DNA of 64,000 bases from Natronococcus pandeyae. Lineage in GTDB: Archaea; Halobacteriota; Halobacteria; Halobacteriales; Natrialbaceae. Below, in pieces: positions 9,276 to 18,147 of this stretch. Where the stretch lies: positions 62,001-126,000 of the forward strand of contig NZ_PHNJ01000012.1 of assembly GCF_008122205.1 (NCBI RefSeq). The letters are read 5' to 3'. Under the pieces are notes generated by a model. The model worked only from the letters and a program-made list of their open reading frames with translations. It was not told where the DNA came from and ran no database searches. The position numbers and the translations under genes are program-made. Position 1 is the first letter of the stretch, and every line of letters starts with the position of its first letter.

Positions 9276-9575
9276 ATGGCTAGTAAACAGCAGATGGCAG
9301 ACCGCGAAATGTCAGGAGAGAAAGCAGAGGAGGTCGGCGAACAGGCTATCGGACCCGCGGCGATCGCATCCGCCGCCTCGGTTGGACTGTCGTGGTACTA
9401 CTTCTTCATCCGCGGCGACCGCCAGCGAGGGATATTCGTGGGACTCTGGCCGCCGACGATCCTCGCGTTCGCGAGCTACTTCAATCAGCGGAAGATGCGC
9501 AAACAGCTCGATTCGATCACGCAGCCGGGCACGACGCTCAAGAACGCGATCGACTCCATGATGGGCAACAAGTAG
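9276..9575 (+). CDS. Small conserved haloarchaeal membrane protein
   Basis: This 99-residue protein has a hydrophilic N-terminus and hydrophobic stretches near residues 28-45 and 54-68 (GLSWYYFFIRGDRQRGIFVGLWPPTILAFASYF), suggesting a two-span hairpin, then a basic amphipathic tail. I recognise it as a conserved haloarchaeal type but know no function. Start ATG 9276 is the first in frame; a GTG-rich 5' region precedes it. A T-run near 9678 may terminate it. Confidence 0.75.
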   Translation: MASKQQMADREMSGEKAEEVGEQAIGPAAIASAASVGLSWYYFFIRGDRQRGIFVGLWPPTILAFASYFNQRKMRKQLDSITQPGTTLKNAIDSMMGNK

Positions 9576-9677
9576 CCTCGTTCCCCATTTCGGTCCCTCG
9601 CCGACGCGGTTCGGCCAGTAATTCCCGGCAATCAACCCTGCCATCACGACAGGGGAACAATAGTTTCGCGCGAGAAA

Positions 9678-9687
9678 TTTTTTCTTT
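9678..9687 (+). terminator. Poly-T tract, candidate terminator
   Basis: TTTTTTCTTT lies about 100 bp after the preceding small membrane protein gene. Archaeal termination commonly uses such U-runs without a hairpin. It lies too far upstream of the following ATG to be its TATA box. Confidence 0.4.
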
Positions 9688-9745
9688 CCCATCGACGCAG
9701 ATTGCCCGTCAGAGCTAAATACCCCCTCGCCGAAAGCCGAATCAG

Positions 9746-9970
9746 ATGCCGAAAGTAGAGATCACCATCCCCGAACACCTCGAGATGCAGATTGCGCAGA
9801 TGGTCGAGCGTGGCGAGTTCGTCAACCGCGAGGAAGCGATCGAAGACCTCCTCTCGACGGGCATCAAAGCGTACAAGACCAGTGGACCGATGGACGAGGA
9901 CGACGAAGGAATGGGTAGCGGACTCGAAGACGACGGAATGATGGGCCACGACGACGAGTACGTCTTCTAA
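9746..9970 (+). CDS. RHH-like small protein (DUF7120-type)
   Basis: This 74-residue protein starts PKVEITIPEHLEMQIAQMVE, a ribbon-helix-helix (CopG/Arc) pattern with a beta strand then helix, followed by GEFVNREEAIEDLLSTGIKAY for the second helix. The tail is short, Met/Asp-rich and ends HDDEYVF. I believe it matches the haloarchaeal DUF7120 group. RHH proteins usually bind DNA as dimers; the target is unknown and no toxin partner is adjacent. A TATA-like TAAATA lies about 28 bp before the ATG. Confidence 0.8.
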   Translation: MPKVEITIPEHLEMQIAQMVERGEFVNREEAIEDLLSTGIKAYKTSGPMDEDDEGMGSGLEDDGMMGHDDEYVF

Positions 9971-9973
9971 CTT

Positions 9974-10168
9974 CTACAGCCCGAGTGCGAGCAACGGGAT
10001 CCCGAACGCGATCAGGATGCCGACGAGCGCAACTGCAACGCCGACGCCGACGTCGCGCGTCGTGTAATCGTCCATCGGCGCGGTCGTTCGGTCGGCCTCG
10101 AGATCGTGGCCGACGTCGGCGGCCGAGTCGTGATCAACCGCAGGGTCGGTGTCGGTGTCGTCTGCCAT
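9974..10168 (-). CDS. Small membrane protein (DUF7550-like)
   Basis: This 64-residue protein has an acidic, His/Asp-rich N-terminus, a TTAPMDDYTTRDVG linker and one C-terminal membrane span (VGVAVALVGILIAFGIPLLAL). It probably belongs to the haloarchaeal DUF7550 group; function unknown. The ATG at 10168 is chosen because the longer in-frame extension upstream lacks an acidic haloarchaeal composition. It converges on the RHH-like gene, with only three bases between the stop codons. Confidence 0.7.
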   Translation of the reverse strand: MADDTDTDPAVDHDSAADVGHDLEADRTTAPMDDYTTRDVGVGVAVALVGILIAFGIPLLALGL

Positions 10169-10352
10169 ACCTGCGTGTTGCCGACTCGGGATCTTAAATT
10201 CACCTACAGCGAGACGGACAGCCCCTGGCTCGAACCGGGGTTCAGTTCGAGCGGACGTGTCCCGGAACGGAGGCTGCTCCCGCCGGAGGTATGTCACCGA
10301 CTGTTCGATCCAGACGGCTTTACTACCCCGGGTTCCAACGTCCGGCTAACAA

Positions 10353-11168
10353 ATGGCCCTGACCAAGCGAGTCATCCCGTGTATCGACGTCGATCTCGAC
10401 GAAGACGGGAACCCGGCGGTCTACACCGGCGTTCACTTCGAGGATCTAAAATACACCGGCGATCCGGTCGAGATGGCCCGGGCGTACAACGAGGCGGGCG
10501 CCGACGAGTTCGTCTTCCTCGACATCACCGCCTCGGCGGAGGGACGCGAGACCATGCTCGACGTCGTCCGCGACGTCGCTGACGAGGTCTTCATCCCGCT
10601 CACCGTGGGTGGCGGCATTCGGACCACCGACGACATCAAGGAGACGCTCCGGGCGGGGGCCGACAAGGTCTCGATCACGACCGGCGCGCTCGAGCGACCC
10701 GAACTCATCACCGAGGGGGCGCGTGCGTTCGGCAGCCAGTGTATCGTCATCAGCGTCGACGCCAGACGGCGATTCGACGAGGAGGGCGAACACTACGTCG
10801 AGGTCGACGGCGAGTCCTGCTGGTTCGAGTGCACCAAGAAGGGCGGTCGCGAAGGGACCGGGATCGACGTCCTCGAGTGGGCCCGGGAGGCCGAAACCCG
10901 CGGTGCGGGCGAACTGTTCGTCAACTCGATCGACAAGGACGGTACCAAGGACGGCTACGACGTTCCGCTGACGAAGGCCGTCTGCGATGCCGTCGACACG
11001 CCGGTCATCGCCTCGTCGGGCTGTGGCGGCCCCGAGGACCTGTACGAGGTGTTCACCGAGGCCAACGCCGACGCCGGCCTCGCGGCGTCGATCTTCCACT
11101 TCGACGAGCACTCGATCCAGGAGTGCAAGGAGTATCTGGACGAACACGACGTGCCGGTCCGGTTCTGA
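10353..11168 (+). CDS. hisF: Imidazole glycerol phosphate synthase cyclase subunit HisF
   Basis: This 271-residue TIM barrel uses ammonia delivered by HisH to turn PRFAR into imidazole glycerol phosphate and AICAR in histidine synthesis. The two catalytic aspartates are visible at residue 12 (CIDVD) and residue 136 (VISVDARRR), with the phosphate loops VGGGIR and SSGCGG. Length and ends are normal for the family. hisH is not adjacent. The 3' end is unusual because a diverged copy of its last 12 codons and stop occurs 190 bp downstream. Confidence 0.97.
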   Translation: MALTKRVIPCIDVDLDEDGNPAVYTGVHFEDLKYTGDPVEMARAYNEAGADEFVFLDITASAEGRETMLDVVRDVADEVFIPLTVGGGIRTTDDIKETLRAGADKVSITTGALERPELITEGARAFGSQCIVISVDARRRFDEEGEHYVEVDGESCWFECTKKGGREGTGIDVLEWAREAETRGAGELFVNSIDKDGTKDGYDVPLTKAVCDAVDTPVIASSGCGGPEDLYEVFTEANADAGLAASIFHFDEHSIQECKEYLDEHDVPVRF

Positions 11169-11322
11169 GCCGTGAGCGATGCGCGGTTCGGAGGCCGAGG
11201 GCCGAGAACCGCGAACAGCGAACGGAGGCGACGCATCCGTGAGCGAGCAGCGCGAGTGAGCGGCTTTTTGGTGCAGATTCTTGCGCGAGGGTGAACTGAA
11301 GCGAACCGGAGTACAACGAGGT

Positions 11323-11364
11323 GCCAACGGAGAAATGCTGACGGAGAGATGCTAACGGAGTACC
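11323..11364 (+). repeat. Three imperfect 14-bp tandem units
   Basis: Units GCCAACGGAGAAAT, GCTGACGGAGAGAT and GCTAACGGAGTACC lead directly into the duplicated hisF end. The GC-rich 11169-11322 stretch before them resembles the internal GC-rich filler of the MITE-like elements elsewhere in the window but has no terminal inverted repeat. Confidence 0.6.
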
Positions 11365-11396
11365 TAGACGAGCGTGACGTGCCGATCCGATTCTGA
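11358..11396 (+). pseudogene. Duplicated 3' end of hisF (12 codons and stop)
   Basis: The 39 bp read EYLDERDVPIRF-stop, against [12 protein letters not shown]-stop at the true hisF end (11130-11168). By eye 32 of 39 bases match and most differences are synonymous, so the fragment looks like the end of a related but different hisF allele rather than a fresh duplication. There is no start codon or other hisF sequence, so it is non-functional. Confidence 0.8.
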
Positions 11397-11454
11397 AGCG
11401 GCTTTCGGGAACTGTCTCGGTGGGTCGCCCGTCCACCGTTGCATCGTGGGCCGA

Positions 11455-11892
11455 TCACGTCCACTCCTCGAGGGCGCCCCACGATCGCGTCTCGTCGATG
11501 CGGATCGAGACGACCGGTCGCTCCTGGAGGTCGTGATCGTCGTACTGTTCGTAGGTCGACCGGAGCGCTCGAACGGCCGCTTCGTGGCCGCTCTCGTCCG
11601 GGTGAACCACGTCGGCCCGTCCGCGGACCTGCACCCACGCGAGACGAGACCAGTCCTCGCTGTAGCGGTCGACGAGCACCGAGACCCACGGATTCGACCG
11701 AATATTTCGAACTCGCCGGAGTTCCCGCGTCGATTTCGGCTTCTCGTCGATCGCCGAGACGAGTCGGACCTCGTGCGCCCCGTCGACGAGCGCGTAACAG
11801 ATCGGAACGGGGTGTGGCCGATTCCGTGCGTCGACCGTCGCCAGCGACCCGACTCGAGCCCGCTCGAGGAACGCCCGCTCTGCCGGCGTCAT
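11455..11892 (-). CDS. PPOX-class F420/FMN-dependent protein
   Basis: This 145-residue protein has the split-barrel pyridoxamine-phosphate-oxidase-like fold: RVGSLATVDARNRPHPVPICYALV near the N-terminus, then VRLVSAIDEKPKS, RRVRNIRSNPWVSVLVDRY and WVQVRGRADVV. This matches the family of probable F420-dependent Rv0121-type proteins (TIGR03668), which bind a deazaflavin or flavin; substrate unknown. The ATG at 11892 is preferred because the 23-residue upstream extension is Arg-rich and not haloarchaeal in character. Confidence 0.8.
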   Translation of the reverse strand: MTPAERAFLERARVGSLATVDARNRPHPVPICYALVDGAHEVRLVSAIDEKPKSTRELRRVRNIRSNPWVSVLVDRYSEDWSRLAWVQVRGRADVVHPDESGHEAAVRALRSTYEQYDDHDLQERPVVSIRIDETRSWGALEEWT

Positions 11893-12012
11893 ACGGAGAC
11901 GACGCCGACGAGCGGGAAAACGCTGGTCCCGGATCGGAGCGGCCCTCGCGCGACGGGCCAAGGAGCGCGGTATCCAGTACGCTTATAGCTCCGTAGTCGT
12001 GCTCTTCTACCA

Positions 12013-12843
12013 GTGAAGTGGCGGTGCACCTGGTGTGGCAAACCACACGCGGAAGACGATCCTCCCTGTGACGAGTGCGGACACAACACGTTCGAGGAGG
12101 CGGTCGTTCGACAGGGCGAAGAGGGGCCAGCACGGACGAAGACCGTCGATACCGGCACGACCTACGTCTGGCGGTGCCAGAACTGCGGCCGGAATCACGT
12201 CAAAAACAATCCGCCCTGTGCTCGCTGCGGCGAACACGACCTCGAGAAGATCGAGCAGACCTACGACGACGTCGGTCGCGAGCTCGACGTCCCCGGCTGG
12301 CTCGAGGTCGCAAAACCCTATCTTCCGGCGTTCGCCATCATCGGCGTCGTCGCCCTCCTGTTCGTGACGGGGATCATCCCTGCCTCGATCCTGCCGGGAA
12401 TCGGCCACCCCTCCCCGCCGGACGCCCCCGGCGAGGGATCGACGGCTGCCGGACTCGATCTCGAGGAGACCGAACTGCTGGTCCACGAGCGACTCGAGGC
12501 CGAGCGAACGGACAGTGAGACGCAGTACGACGACGACCTCGCGGCGTTCGCGGAGTACCAAAACCGGGCGCTCGTGTCACAGGAGTACGACGGCGCGGAA
12601 CCTGATCCCGCCGGACTCGACGAGTTCGGCGTCGACTGTAGCGTCAACCCCGCCGGCACGTCACTGTCGCTCACCGAATCGACTATCGACGAGTACGACG
12701 ACGAGGCGACACTCGCCGACGACGTCGCCGCCGCGTTGCTCGCCTCGGATCTCGGCGACGACGTTCGATCCGGCTATCCGAGTGAGGGACTCGACGTCCA
12801 CGCGACCGACGACGCCGTCCACGTCACGTACGTCACCTGTTGA
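12013..12843 (+). CDS. Double zinc-ribbon membrane-anchored protein
   Basis: This 276-residue protein starts with GTG. Two zinc ribbons occupy residues 1-80: CTWCGK with CDECGH, and CQNCGR with CARCGE. A membrane span follows near residues 103-128 (AFAIIGVVALLFVTGIIPASI), leaving an acidic C-terminal domain of about 150 residues with two cysteines, probably outside the cell. Such a layout suggests a sensor or adaptor linking a cytoplasmic nucleic-acid or protein-binding ribbon to an external domain, but no function is known. It stands alone between convergent and divergent neighbours. Confidence 0.75.
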   Translation: MKWRCTWCGKPHAEDDPPCDECGHNTFEEAVVRQGEEGPARTKTVDTGTTYVWRCQNCGRNHVKNNPPCARCGEHDLEKIEQTYDDVGRELDVPGWLEVAKPYLPAFAIIGVVALLFVTGIIPASILPGIGHPSPPDAPGEGSTAAGLDLEETELLVHERLEAERTDSETQYDDDLAAFAEYQNRALVSQEYDGAEPDPAGLDEFGVDCSVNPAGTSLSLTESTIDEYDDEATLADDVAAALLASDLGDDVRSGYPSEGLDVHATDDAVHVTYVTC

Positions 12844-12929
12844 AACGGACCGACACGGCAACCAGAACGGAGACGCGACGCTCGTAAACCGGATCGAAAC
12901 GCGACGAGAAGGGTCCGATTCGAAACGAG

Positions 12930-13214
12930 TTACGCTGCTGCTTCGAAGGCGTCGCGGAAGTCGCTTGCCTTCTCGCGAACGTCGACCGCGGCCCCTTCGA
13001 GGGCCTCGAGGGGATCGACGCCGTCTTCGGTCTTGATCGTCAGAATCGGCTCCGTCTGTCCACCGGACTGTTCGGGATTCACGTCGTACGTTGCCGCGCT
13101 CACGTCGTCGTGCTCGAGGAGGGCACCCTTGAGGACGTTCATGAACGTGTGATCCTCGCCGGCGATCTCGATCGAGAGTTCGTTCTCGCTGCTCTCGGTG
13201 ACCCGCAGTTCCAT
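12930..13214 (-). CDS. rpoL: RNA polymerase subunit Rpo11 (RpoL)
   Basis: This 94-residue protein is the small alpha-like subunit that pairs with Rpo3 to start RNA polymerase assembly. [22 protein letters not shown] is the diagnostic Rpb11/Rpo11 stretch. The start MELRV fits the family length; an ATG two codons upstream is possible but less likely. The gene is monocistronic between convergent and divergent neighbours. Confidence 0.95.
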   Translation of the reverse strand: MELRVTESSENELSIEIAGEDHTFMNVLKGALLEHDDVSAATYDVNPEQSGGQTEPILTIKTEDGVDPLEALEGAAVDVREKASDFRDAFEAAA

Positions 13215-13302
13215 ACCCATTTCTGGGGTCGTCAGCCGCTTGTACCTTTCCTTTTCGACCCCTCTCGGTGGGGTGCGATCATCACGAACGTGGAGAAACT
13301 CA

Positions 13303-13306
13303 TATA
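13303..13306 (+). promoter_or_regulatory. TATA box of the rhomboid gene
   Basis: CATATAGG is centred about 26 bp before the ATG at 13330, so the transcript is probably leaderless. This excludes the longer upstream reading frame as the true N-terminus. Confidence 0.55.
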
Positions 13307-13329
13307 GGGAGACGGCCAAACCACAGGAC

Positions 13330-15129
13330 ATGGATCCGATCACGGTCGTGGTCGCGGGACTCGTCGTGGTCGCGCTGCTCGGTTCCGTGGCGATCGTCCG
13401 GCGACTCCACCGGCCGGACCGGCCGTGGATCGAGATCGCACGGGCGCGACTCGTGATGGGCGTCCCGTGGGGGTCGCTGGTCGTGATCGGCGCGGTCTGT
13501 TTCGTCTATCTGTTCGTCCAGGACGGGATCACGAACCCCGCGGATCCCGTCACCGTTCCGTACCGGGCCTGGTCGTACTTCTACCCGTTCGGGATGCTTA
13601 CCGCGTCGTTCTCCCACGTCGGGCCGACGCACCTCGTCGGAAACGTCCTGGGTGCGGCCGTCGTCGCACCGATCGCCGAGTACGCCTGGGGCCACTACCC
13701 GGACGAAGGCGACGCCGAGGCGGCCGACTCCTGGCGAAGCAACCCCTGGGTTCGAGCGCTGGTCGTCTTCCCGCTGGTCGTGTTCGCCATCGGGATCGGT
13801 ACCAGCCTCTTCGCGCTCGGCCCCGTGATCGGCTTCTCGGGACTCGTCTTCGCGTTCGCCGGCTTCGCCATCGTCCACTACCCGATCGTGACGCTCGTCG
13901 GAACGCTCGGCGTGCAGGGTGCGCTTCTGACGATCGTTCGGGCGCTTCGAGATCCCGTCAGTGTCTACGTCGCCGAGCCGAGTCCGCCGGGGCCGCCCAC
14001 GTGGGCGACGATCGCCATCCAGGGACACGCGCTCGGGTTCTTCATCGGCGTCGTCCTCGGAATCGTCCTGTTGCGGCGCCGTGGTAGCCGCACCGACCCG
14101 CTCCACCTCTGGATCGCCATCCTCCTGTTCGGTTTCGCCAAGTCGCTGTGGGCGATCTACTGGTTCGGCGGCGACAACACGTTCGTTCTCTTTCGGGGGC
14201 CCGGAGTCGTCGCCGTCACGGTGCTCGCGGTCCTGATCACGCTCGCGGTCGCCGGCTCCGAACGGTCGGTCGTTCCGCGACGATTCCGAACGGCTGATAC
14301 CCGCCCGAGCGACCGATCTTCGCCCGAGACACGATCGCTCGAGATCGTCGACGGCCGTTCCAGCCACACCGACCCCGCCACACGACTCGAGCGCATCACG
14401 GAGATCGCCCGCGGGACGCGGACGGACGAACGGAGATCGGGCCCGAGTCGCCGACGAACGGCGTTCCTGACGATTCTCGTCGTGACCGCGGTGCTCGCTG
14501 GAATTGCCGTCCCCGCCAATCTGCTCGTCGTCGAGGGTGGCGACCCGTCCTCGGAGTCACACGTCGAGATCGAGGGGTACACCGTCGAGTACGCCGAGAG
14601 CGTCGAGAACGAACTCGTCTCTCCGGTCGCCGTCGGGCCGCTCGACGACGCCATCACCCTCGAGTCGAGCGGCGTGATCGTCACGAGCGACCAGCGCCAG
14701 ATCTGGCTCGAGGCGGTGACGAGCCAGCGACTCGCGTTCACCGGCGAGGAGACGGTCTACGTCGGCGGACCCGGCTGGCGGGAAGCCGTCCACGTCGAGC
14801 GAACCGGCTGGGAACCGATCGGCAACGAGACGGTCTACCAGGTCTGGATCCAGGAGGACGGTGGGGAGCGCCAGCTCGCCCACGAGTCGAACGGCTCGGA
14901 AGCCGACGTTCGTATCGACGACCGTGAGGTCGCGGTCGCATCCGAGGACGGCGAGTTCGCTCTCGAGGTCACCGAGGCCGATGGAGACGACGTCACGACG
15001 GCACCGATCCCCGAGGAAAACGAGTCGACCGAGGTGGGCGGACTTACCTTCGAGCACGACGACGGAACGATCTACGCGGTCTCGAACGGAACGGAAGTCG
15101 CCGTCGCGACCGAAGAGACGTACAGTTGA
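13330..15129 (+). CDS. Rhomboid-family intramembrane serine protease with C-terminal external domain
   Basis: The 599-residue protein has a rhomboid core in residues 1-330: HLVGN near residue 101, catalytic serine at 170 in GFSG, and catalytic histidine at 233 in QGHALGF. The order Ser in one span and His in a later one is the rhomboid dyad. A charged linker (residues 330-390) is followed by another span near 395-415 and an acidic beta-rich domain of about 180 residues, likely extracellular. Most rhomboids are about 200-300 residues, so the C-terminal half is an added module of unknown role, perhaps for substrate or glycoprotein binding. Confidence 0.88.
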   Translation: MDPITVVVAGLVVVALLGSVAIVRRLHRPDRPWIEIARARLVMGVPWGSLVVIGAVCFVYLFVQDGITNPADPVTVPYRAWSYFYPFGMLTASFSHVGPTHLVGNVLGAAVVAPIAEYAWGHYPDEGDAEAADSWRSNPWVRALVVFPLVVFAIGIGTSLFALGPVIGFSGLVFAFAGFAIVHYPIVTLVGTLGVQGALLTIVRALRDPVSVYVAEPSPPGPPTWATIAIQGHALGFFIGVVLGIVLLRRRGSRTDPLHLWIAILLFGFAKSLWAIYWFGGDNTFVLFRGPGVVAVTVLAVLITLAVAGSERSVVPRRFRTADTRPSDRSSPETRSLEIVDGRSSHTDPATRLERITEIARGTRTDERRSGPSRRRTAFLTILVVTAVLAGIAVPANLLVVEGGDPSSESHVEIEGYTVEYAESVENELVSPVAVGPLDDAITLESSGVIVTSDQRQIWLEAVTSQRLAFTGEETVYVGGPGWREAVHVERTGWEPIGNETVYQVWIQEDGGERQLAHESNGSEADVRIDDREVAVASEDGEFALEVTEADGDDVTTAPIPEENESTEVGGLTFEHDDGTIYAVSNGTEVAVATEETYS

Positions 15130-15176
15130 GGTGTGACTGGCTATCGTATCAACTTTCGAATTCGGAACCCAGTTCG

Positions 15177-16334
15177 TCAGTCGCGTTCCGTTCTCGAAAT
15201 GTCCGCATCCTCGTATCCCGTCGCCCTGAAAAAGCGCCGTTCGATGATTCTCGCGGCGATGTCGATGAGATCGTCACCGTTCTTCGACGCATCTGCGAAG
15301 AGGCCGAGCGGAATCTGTGCGGCCGCCCTGTCGTCGTGGCCCCCGGCGGAGCCGACGTCGCCGAACACCTTCTCGAGGAGAGCGCCCAGGTCGACCCGCG
15401 AGTCGGTCGACCGGGCGCTGACGTGTATCTGATCGCCGCTGATACCGAACACGAGAACGGTCTGTACGCCCTCGAGATTCAGCAGGTAGTCCGCGGCCTG
15501 CGGAAGCACGTCCCGTTCCGTACTCCGGCCGACGCTCGCGACGAGGTAGGCCGATTGAACCGTTCGGGTACGGATGGCCTCGGCGATGGCGTCGACAGTG
15601 ATTTCCGACAGTGGTGGGTCGTTCATTTCCCTGAGGAGACTGAGATCGACGAACGGATGGAGATACAGCGCCGCTGCGTACTCCTTTTTGGTGACGTTCT
15701 GGAGAAAGTCGAGCGTTTCCCGTCGAATCGCGAACAGGAGCGCCGTCGCCAGCTCCGAGTCGAGCGGGAGGTCGAGCGCCCGATGGTACTCGACGATGAT
15801 CGACGTCGTACTGCTGTACTCCTCACGCACGTCGACGAACGTGGCCGGCGGTTCGTCTCCGGGATGGTGATCGATCACGATGTCGACGCTCGTCTCGGGC
15901 TGGAGACCGTTGTTTCGTCCCGGAATCGAGCAATCCACCAGCGCGATGCGGTCGAACTCCGCCACGGCGTCCGCCGTACACTGCTCGAGGTCGATATCGA
16001 GGAGGTTCACGAAGACGCGATTCTGTGGGTGGGTGACTTCGCCGCCGTAGAAGAACGTCACGTCCCAGACGCTCGCGTACTCGGCGACGCGCTTGAGCGC
16101 GAGCGCGCTCGCCAGACAGTCCGGATCCGGGTTATCGTGACAGATGATGGCCAGTGACTCCGTGTCAGACAGCAAGTCGACTAGCCGCTCGGCGCGAGAT
16201 ACTTCGATCGGTGGTTCGCCCGCGGAGCGATCCTCGGCCGGCGCGTCGTCCACCTCGACGGACGCCTCTCCGGTTGTGTCCTCTTCGGTCGAATCCGCCT
16301 CCGGGGTCTCTGACCGAGACTGTTCGTTGGCCAT
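15177..16334 (-). CDS. DHH/DHHA1 phosphoesterase
   Basis: This 385-residue protein has an acidic Ser/Glu-rich N-terminus (about 50 residues), then DHH motifs: HDNPDPDCLASALAL, ALVDCSIPG and VIDHHPGD. The C-terminal DHHA1 part includes ISGDQIHVSARS and the GSAGGHDDRAAA glycine-histidine motif. The family includes NrnA-type oligoribonucleases and c-di-AMP or pAp phosphatases; the precise substrate cannot be read. The ATG at 16334 is preferred over one 15 codons upstream because the upstream stretch is Arg/Ser-rich. It lies just downstream of MITE copy A. Confidence 0.88.
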   Translation of the reverse strand: MANEQSRSETPEADSTEEDTTGEASVEVDDAPAEDRSAGEPPIEVSRAERLVDLLSDTESLAIICHDNPDPDCLASALALKRVAEYASVWDVTFFYGGEVTHPQNRVFVNLLDIDLEQCTADAVAEFDRIALVDCSIPGRNNGLQPETSVDIVIDHHPGDEPPATFVDVREEYSSTTSIIVEYHRALDLPLDSELATALLFAIRRETLDFLQNVTKKEYAAALYLHPFVDLSLLREMNDPPLSEITVDAIAEAIRTRTVQSAYLVASVGRSTERDVLPQAADYLLNLEGVQTVLVFGISGDQIHVSARSTDSRVDLGALLEKVFGDVGSAGGHDDRAAAQIPLGLFADASKNGDDLIDIAARIIERRFFRATGYEDADISRTERD

Positions 16335-16467
16335 GTATCGTTCCCACCTCCTGGACCGGGACGATCTGTAACGCTTCAACTCCTCTCCGGTGGATCAAGA
16401 TGCTTGTCGCTGCACTTGCCGTCTCGCTTGTCAAAAATCGAATCGAGCGGTGAGAACGAATCCGGCT

Positions 16468-16712
16468 ATAGTAACGACTGAAACCACCTACACAGCGATC
16501 GCGCTGTCTGCGGTTCTCGCTCGCGTTCCGCGGTTCTCACTCACTTCGTTCGCTCACGGGTCGTTCCTCCCCGTTCGCGTTCCGCGGTTCTCACTCACTT
16601 CGTTCGTTCCGAACCGCGCACGTTCCGAACCGCGCACGTTCCGAACCGCGCTCACTCCGACCCGCGCTCCCGTTGTGCGCTCGGGTGTGCAGTGAGTTTC
16701 AGTGGCTACTAT
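16468..16712 (+). mobile_element. MITE-like element, copy A
   Basis: Imperfect terminal inverted repeats bound 245 bp: left end ATAGTAACGACTGAAAC, right end (reverse complement) ATAGTAGCCACTGAAAC. The inside is GC-rich with repeated GTTCCGAACCGCGC units and GTTCGCGTTCCGCGGTTCTC segments and has no ORF of its own. The right end overlaps the last codons and stop of the methyltransferase gene (16699). No clear target-site duplication is visible. Three more copies occur in this window. Confidence 0.75.
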
Positions 16713-17334
16713 CGCTCCACTCGATCCGGAACACTTCCGCCTCGAGCGTCGCCTCCGCCTCGGTGTGGAAGTCGAAGCGCTTCGCGATCGGAAACGCGGC
16801 ACGAAACGCGTGCGTGACCTCGCCACCCTCGTCGTCGGCGAACGATTCGACGAACGACTGGCTCCCCTCGTTGTGGATCGTGTAGGAGACGGTCGCGAGT
16901 TCACGCGCCGTCTCGAGAAACTCCCGGTCGGCGTGGCGGTTACCGCGCTGTGCACCGAACGGCGGATTCGAGAGCACGGTCGCATCGGTGATCGACAGCG
17001 GATGCCGCGTGACGTCGCCACGGACCCAGTCGATCGCGGCAGTAGCACCGACTTCGGTCGCGTTCCGGCGCGCGAGCGCGAGCGCTCCGGGGTCGACGTC
17101 GACGCCGACGACACGGTCGGCTCCCGCCATCGCGGCACCGATCCCGAGCATCCCCGTTCCGGTTCCGAGATCGATAATTGGCCGCTCGAGATCGCCCTGG
17201 AGGCCCGCGAGGTGACAGATGTGGGCGGCGATCTCGGGCGGCGTGAGATACTGTTCGAGCGTCGCCGACGGCTCGGCGAAGTCCTCGAGCGACTCGAGCC
17301 GACGAGCGAGCGTGCGCCGGGAGGGGCCGGACAT
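16699..17334 (-). CDS. METTL5-like SAM-dependent methyltransferase
   Basis: This 211-residue protein has the class I methyltransferase motif IDLGTGTGMLGIGAAM (near residue 55), an acidic motif II (VVGVDVDPGALALA) and the catalytic NPPFG tetrad region near residue 125, as in METTL5-type N6-adenine RNA methyltransferases. The N-terminal LEQYLTPPEIAAHI is also typical. It probably methylates rRNA. The last residues DSSH and the TGA stop come from the terminal repeat of MITE copy A, so the natural C-terminus was replaced. It lies 10 bp downstream of an unknown gene on the same strand. Confidence 0.88.
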   Translation of the reverse strand: MSGPSRRTLARRLESLEDFAEPSATLEQYLTPPEIAAHICHLAGLQGDLERPIIDLGTGTGMLGIGAAMAGADRVVGVDVDPGALALARRNATEVGATAAIDWVRGDVTRHPLSITDATVLSNPPFGAQRGNRHADREFLETARELATVSYTIHNEGSQSFVESFADDEGGEVTHAFRAAFPIAKRFDFHTEAEATLEAEVFRIEWSDSSH

Positions 17335-17344
17335 TACGCCGGCG

Positions 17345-17746
17345 TCAGTGCTCGATCGTAATGGGCCCGTCGAGTTCCAGTTCGATACCCTCTCGTTCGG
17401 CGCGCTCCGCGCAGGCCGCGAGCGCCGGGCGAACCTTCTCGACGTTGGCGACGTCGTCGGTCTCGACCGTGACGGAGCCGACGCCGAGGAACGCACCCGC
17501 GCGAACGTAGCTCCTGATCCGGTCGATCTCGTCCTGCGTGGCGAGCGAGCAGTCTTCGTCGAAACAGGCGCCGACGGTCAACCCTGCCGGGAACAGCTCT
17601 TTTCGGGTCAGTTCCTGTTTGAGGTCGCGAAGGTATCCTGGTGACGTCGATTCGAGCGCCGATGCCTCGAGAGTCACCGGAGTGACGTCTGCGGGTCGGC
17701 AGCGATCGATCGGCGACTCGAACTCGGACGATGGGGTGGTGCTCAT
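17345..17746 (-). CDS. Conserved hypothetical protein upstream of the methyltransferase
   Basis: A 133-residue soluble protein with no motif I recognise. It has an N-terminal Ser/Thr/Glu-rich stretch, a Cys-containing patch (GACFDEDCSLAT) around residue 60, and a regular alpha/beta pattern after it (VRAGAFLGVGSVTVETDDVANVEKVRPAL). The ten-base gap to the methyltransferase suggests one operon, so a role with RNA modification is possible but only positional. Start ATG 17746; the upstream extension is unlikely. Confidence 0.65.
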   Translation of the reverse strand: MSTTPSSEFESPIDRCRPADVTPVTLEASALESTSPGYLRDLKQELTRKELFPAGLTVGACFDEDCSLATQDEIDRIRSYVRAGAFLGVGSVTVETDDVANVEKVRPALAACAERAEREGIELELDGPITIEH

Positions 17747-17900
17747 TGAACGTCCATACACAGCCTGCATACAAAAAGTTTGTTGATGCATGAAAGTAAT
17801 ATTTGGGCCGGCGGACTCAGTTCTGCTCTGACGGCGTAGTAGCTATCCGCTGTCTGGTAGGTTCAAATAGAGTTAAGAACGGGCCGGAACAGGGACAGAT

Positions 17901-18071
17901 ATGGACCAGTGTCCACGGTGCCAGAGCCCGCTCGAGGAGCTCTCGTTAGGAGAGGCTGCGACGGTTACGTGTTCCCGCTGTGGGTACGCCGACGTCCCCG
18001 TGGAGCACGAGCGTGTCGGCGAAGAAGTGGAATCCTGGCGCGACGCGCTCAACCGCTTCTACGAGGGGTAG
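17901..18071 (+). CDS. Small zinc-finger protein
   Basis: This 56-residue protein contains two CxxC knuckles, CPRC at residues 4-7 and CSRC at 24-27, making one zinc-binding site, followed by an acidic helical tail (EEVESWRDALNRFYEG). Such micro-proteins are numerous in haloarchaea; several affect biofilm formation or swarming, but none can be equated with this one by reading. The start ATG directly follows GACAGAT; coding composition is strong despite the short length. Confidence 0.75.
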   Translation: MDQCPRCQSPLEELSLGEAATVTCSRCGYADVPVEHERVGEEVESWRDALNRFYEG

Positions 18072-18147
18072 ACGCTGCGCGGCGTCTCGCGAGTCGAGAG
18101 TACCCGTAGAGCGTACCGCACAAAAAGAGCTGAAATACCGACTCCCG

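Noticed and set aside
11169-11322. A fifth copy of the MITE-like element after hisF
   Set aside because: It shares GC-rich filler words with the elements but has no terminal inverted repeats.
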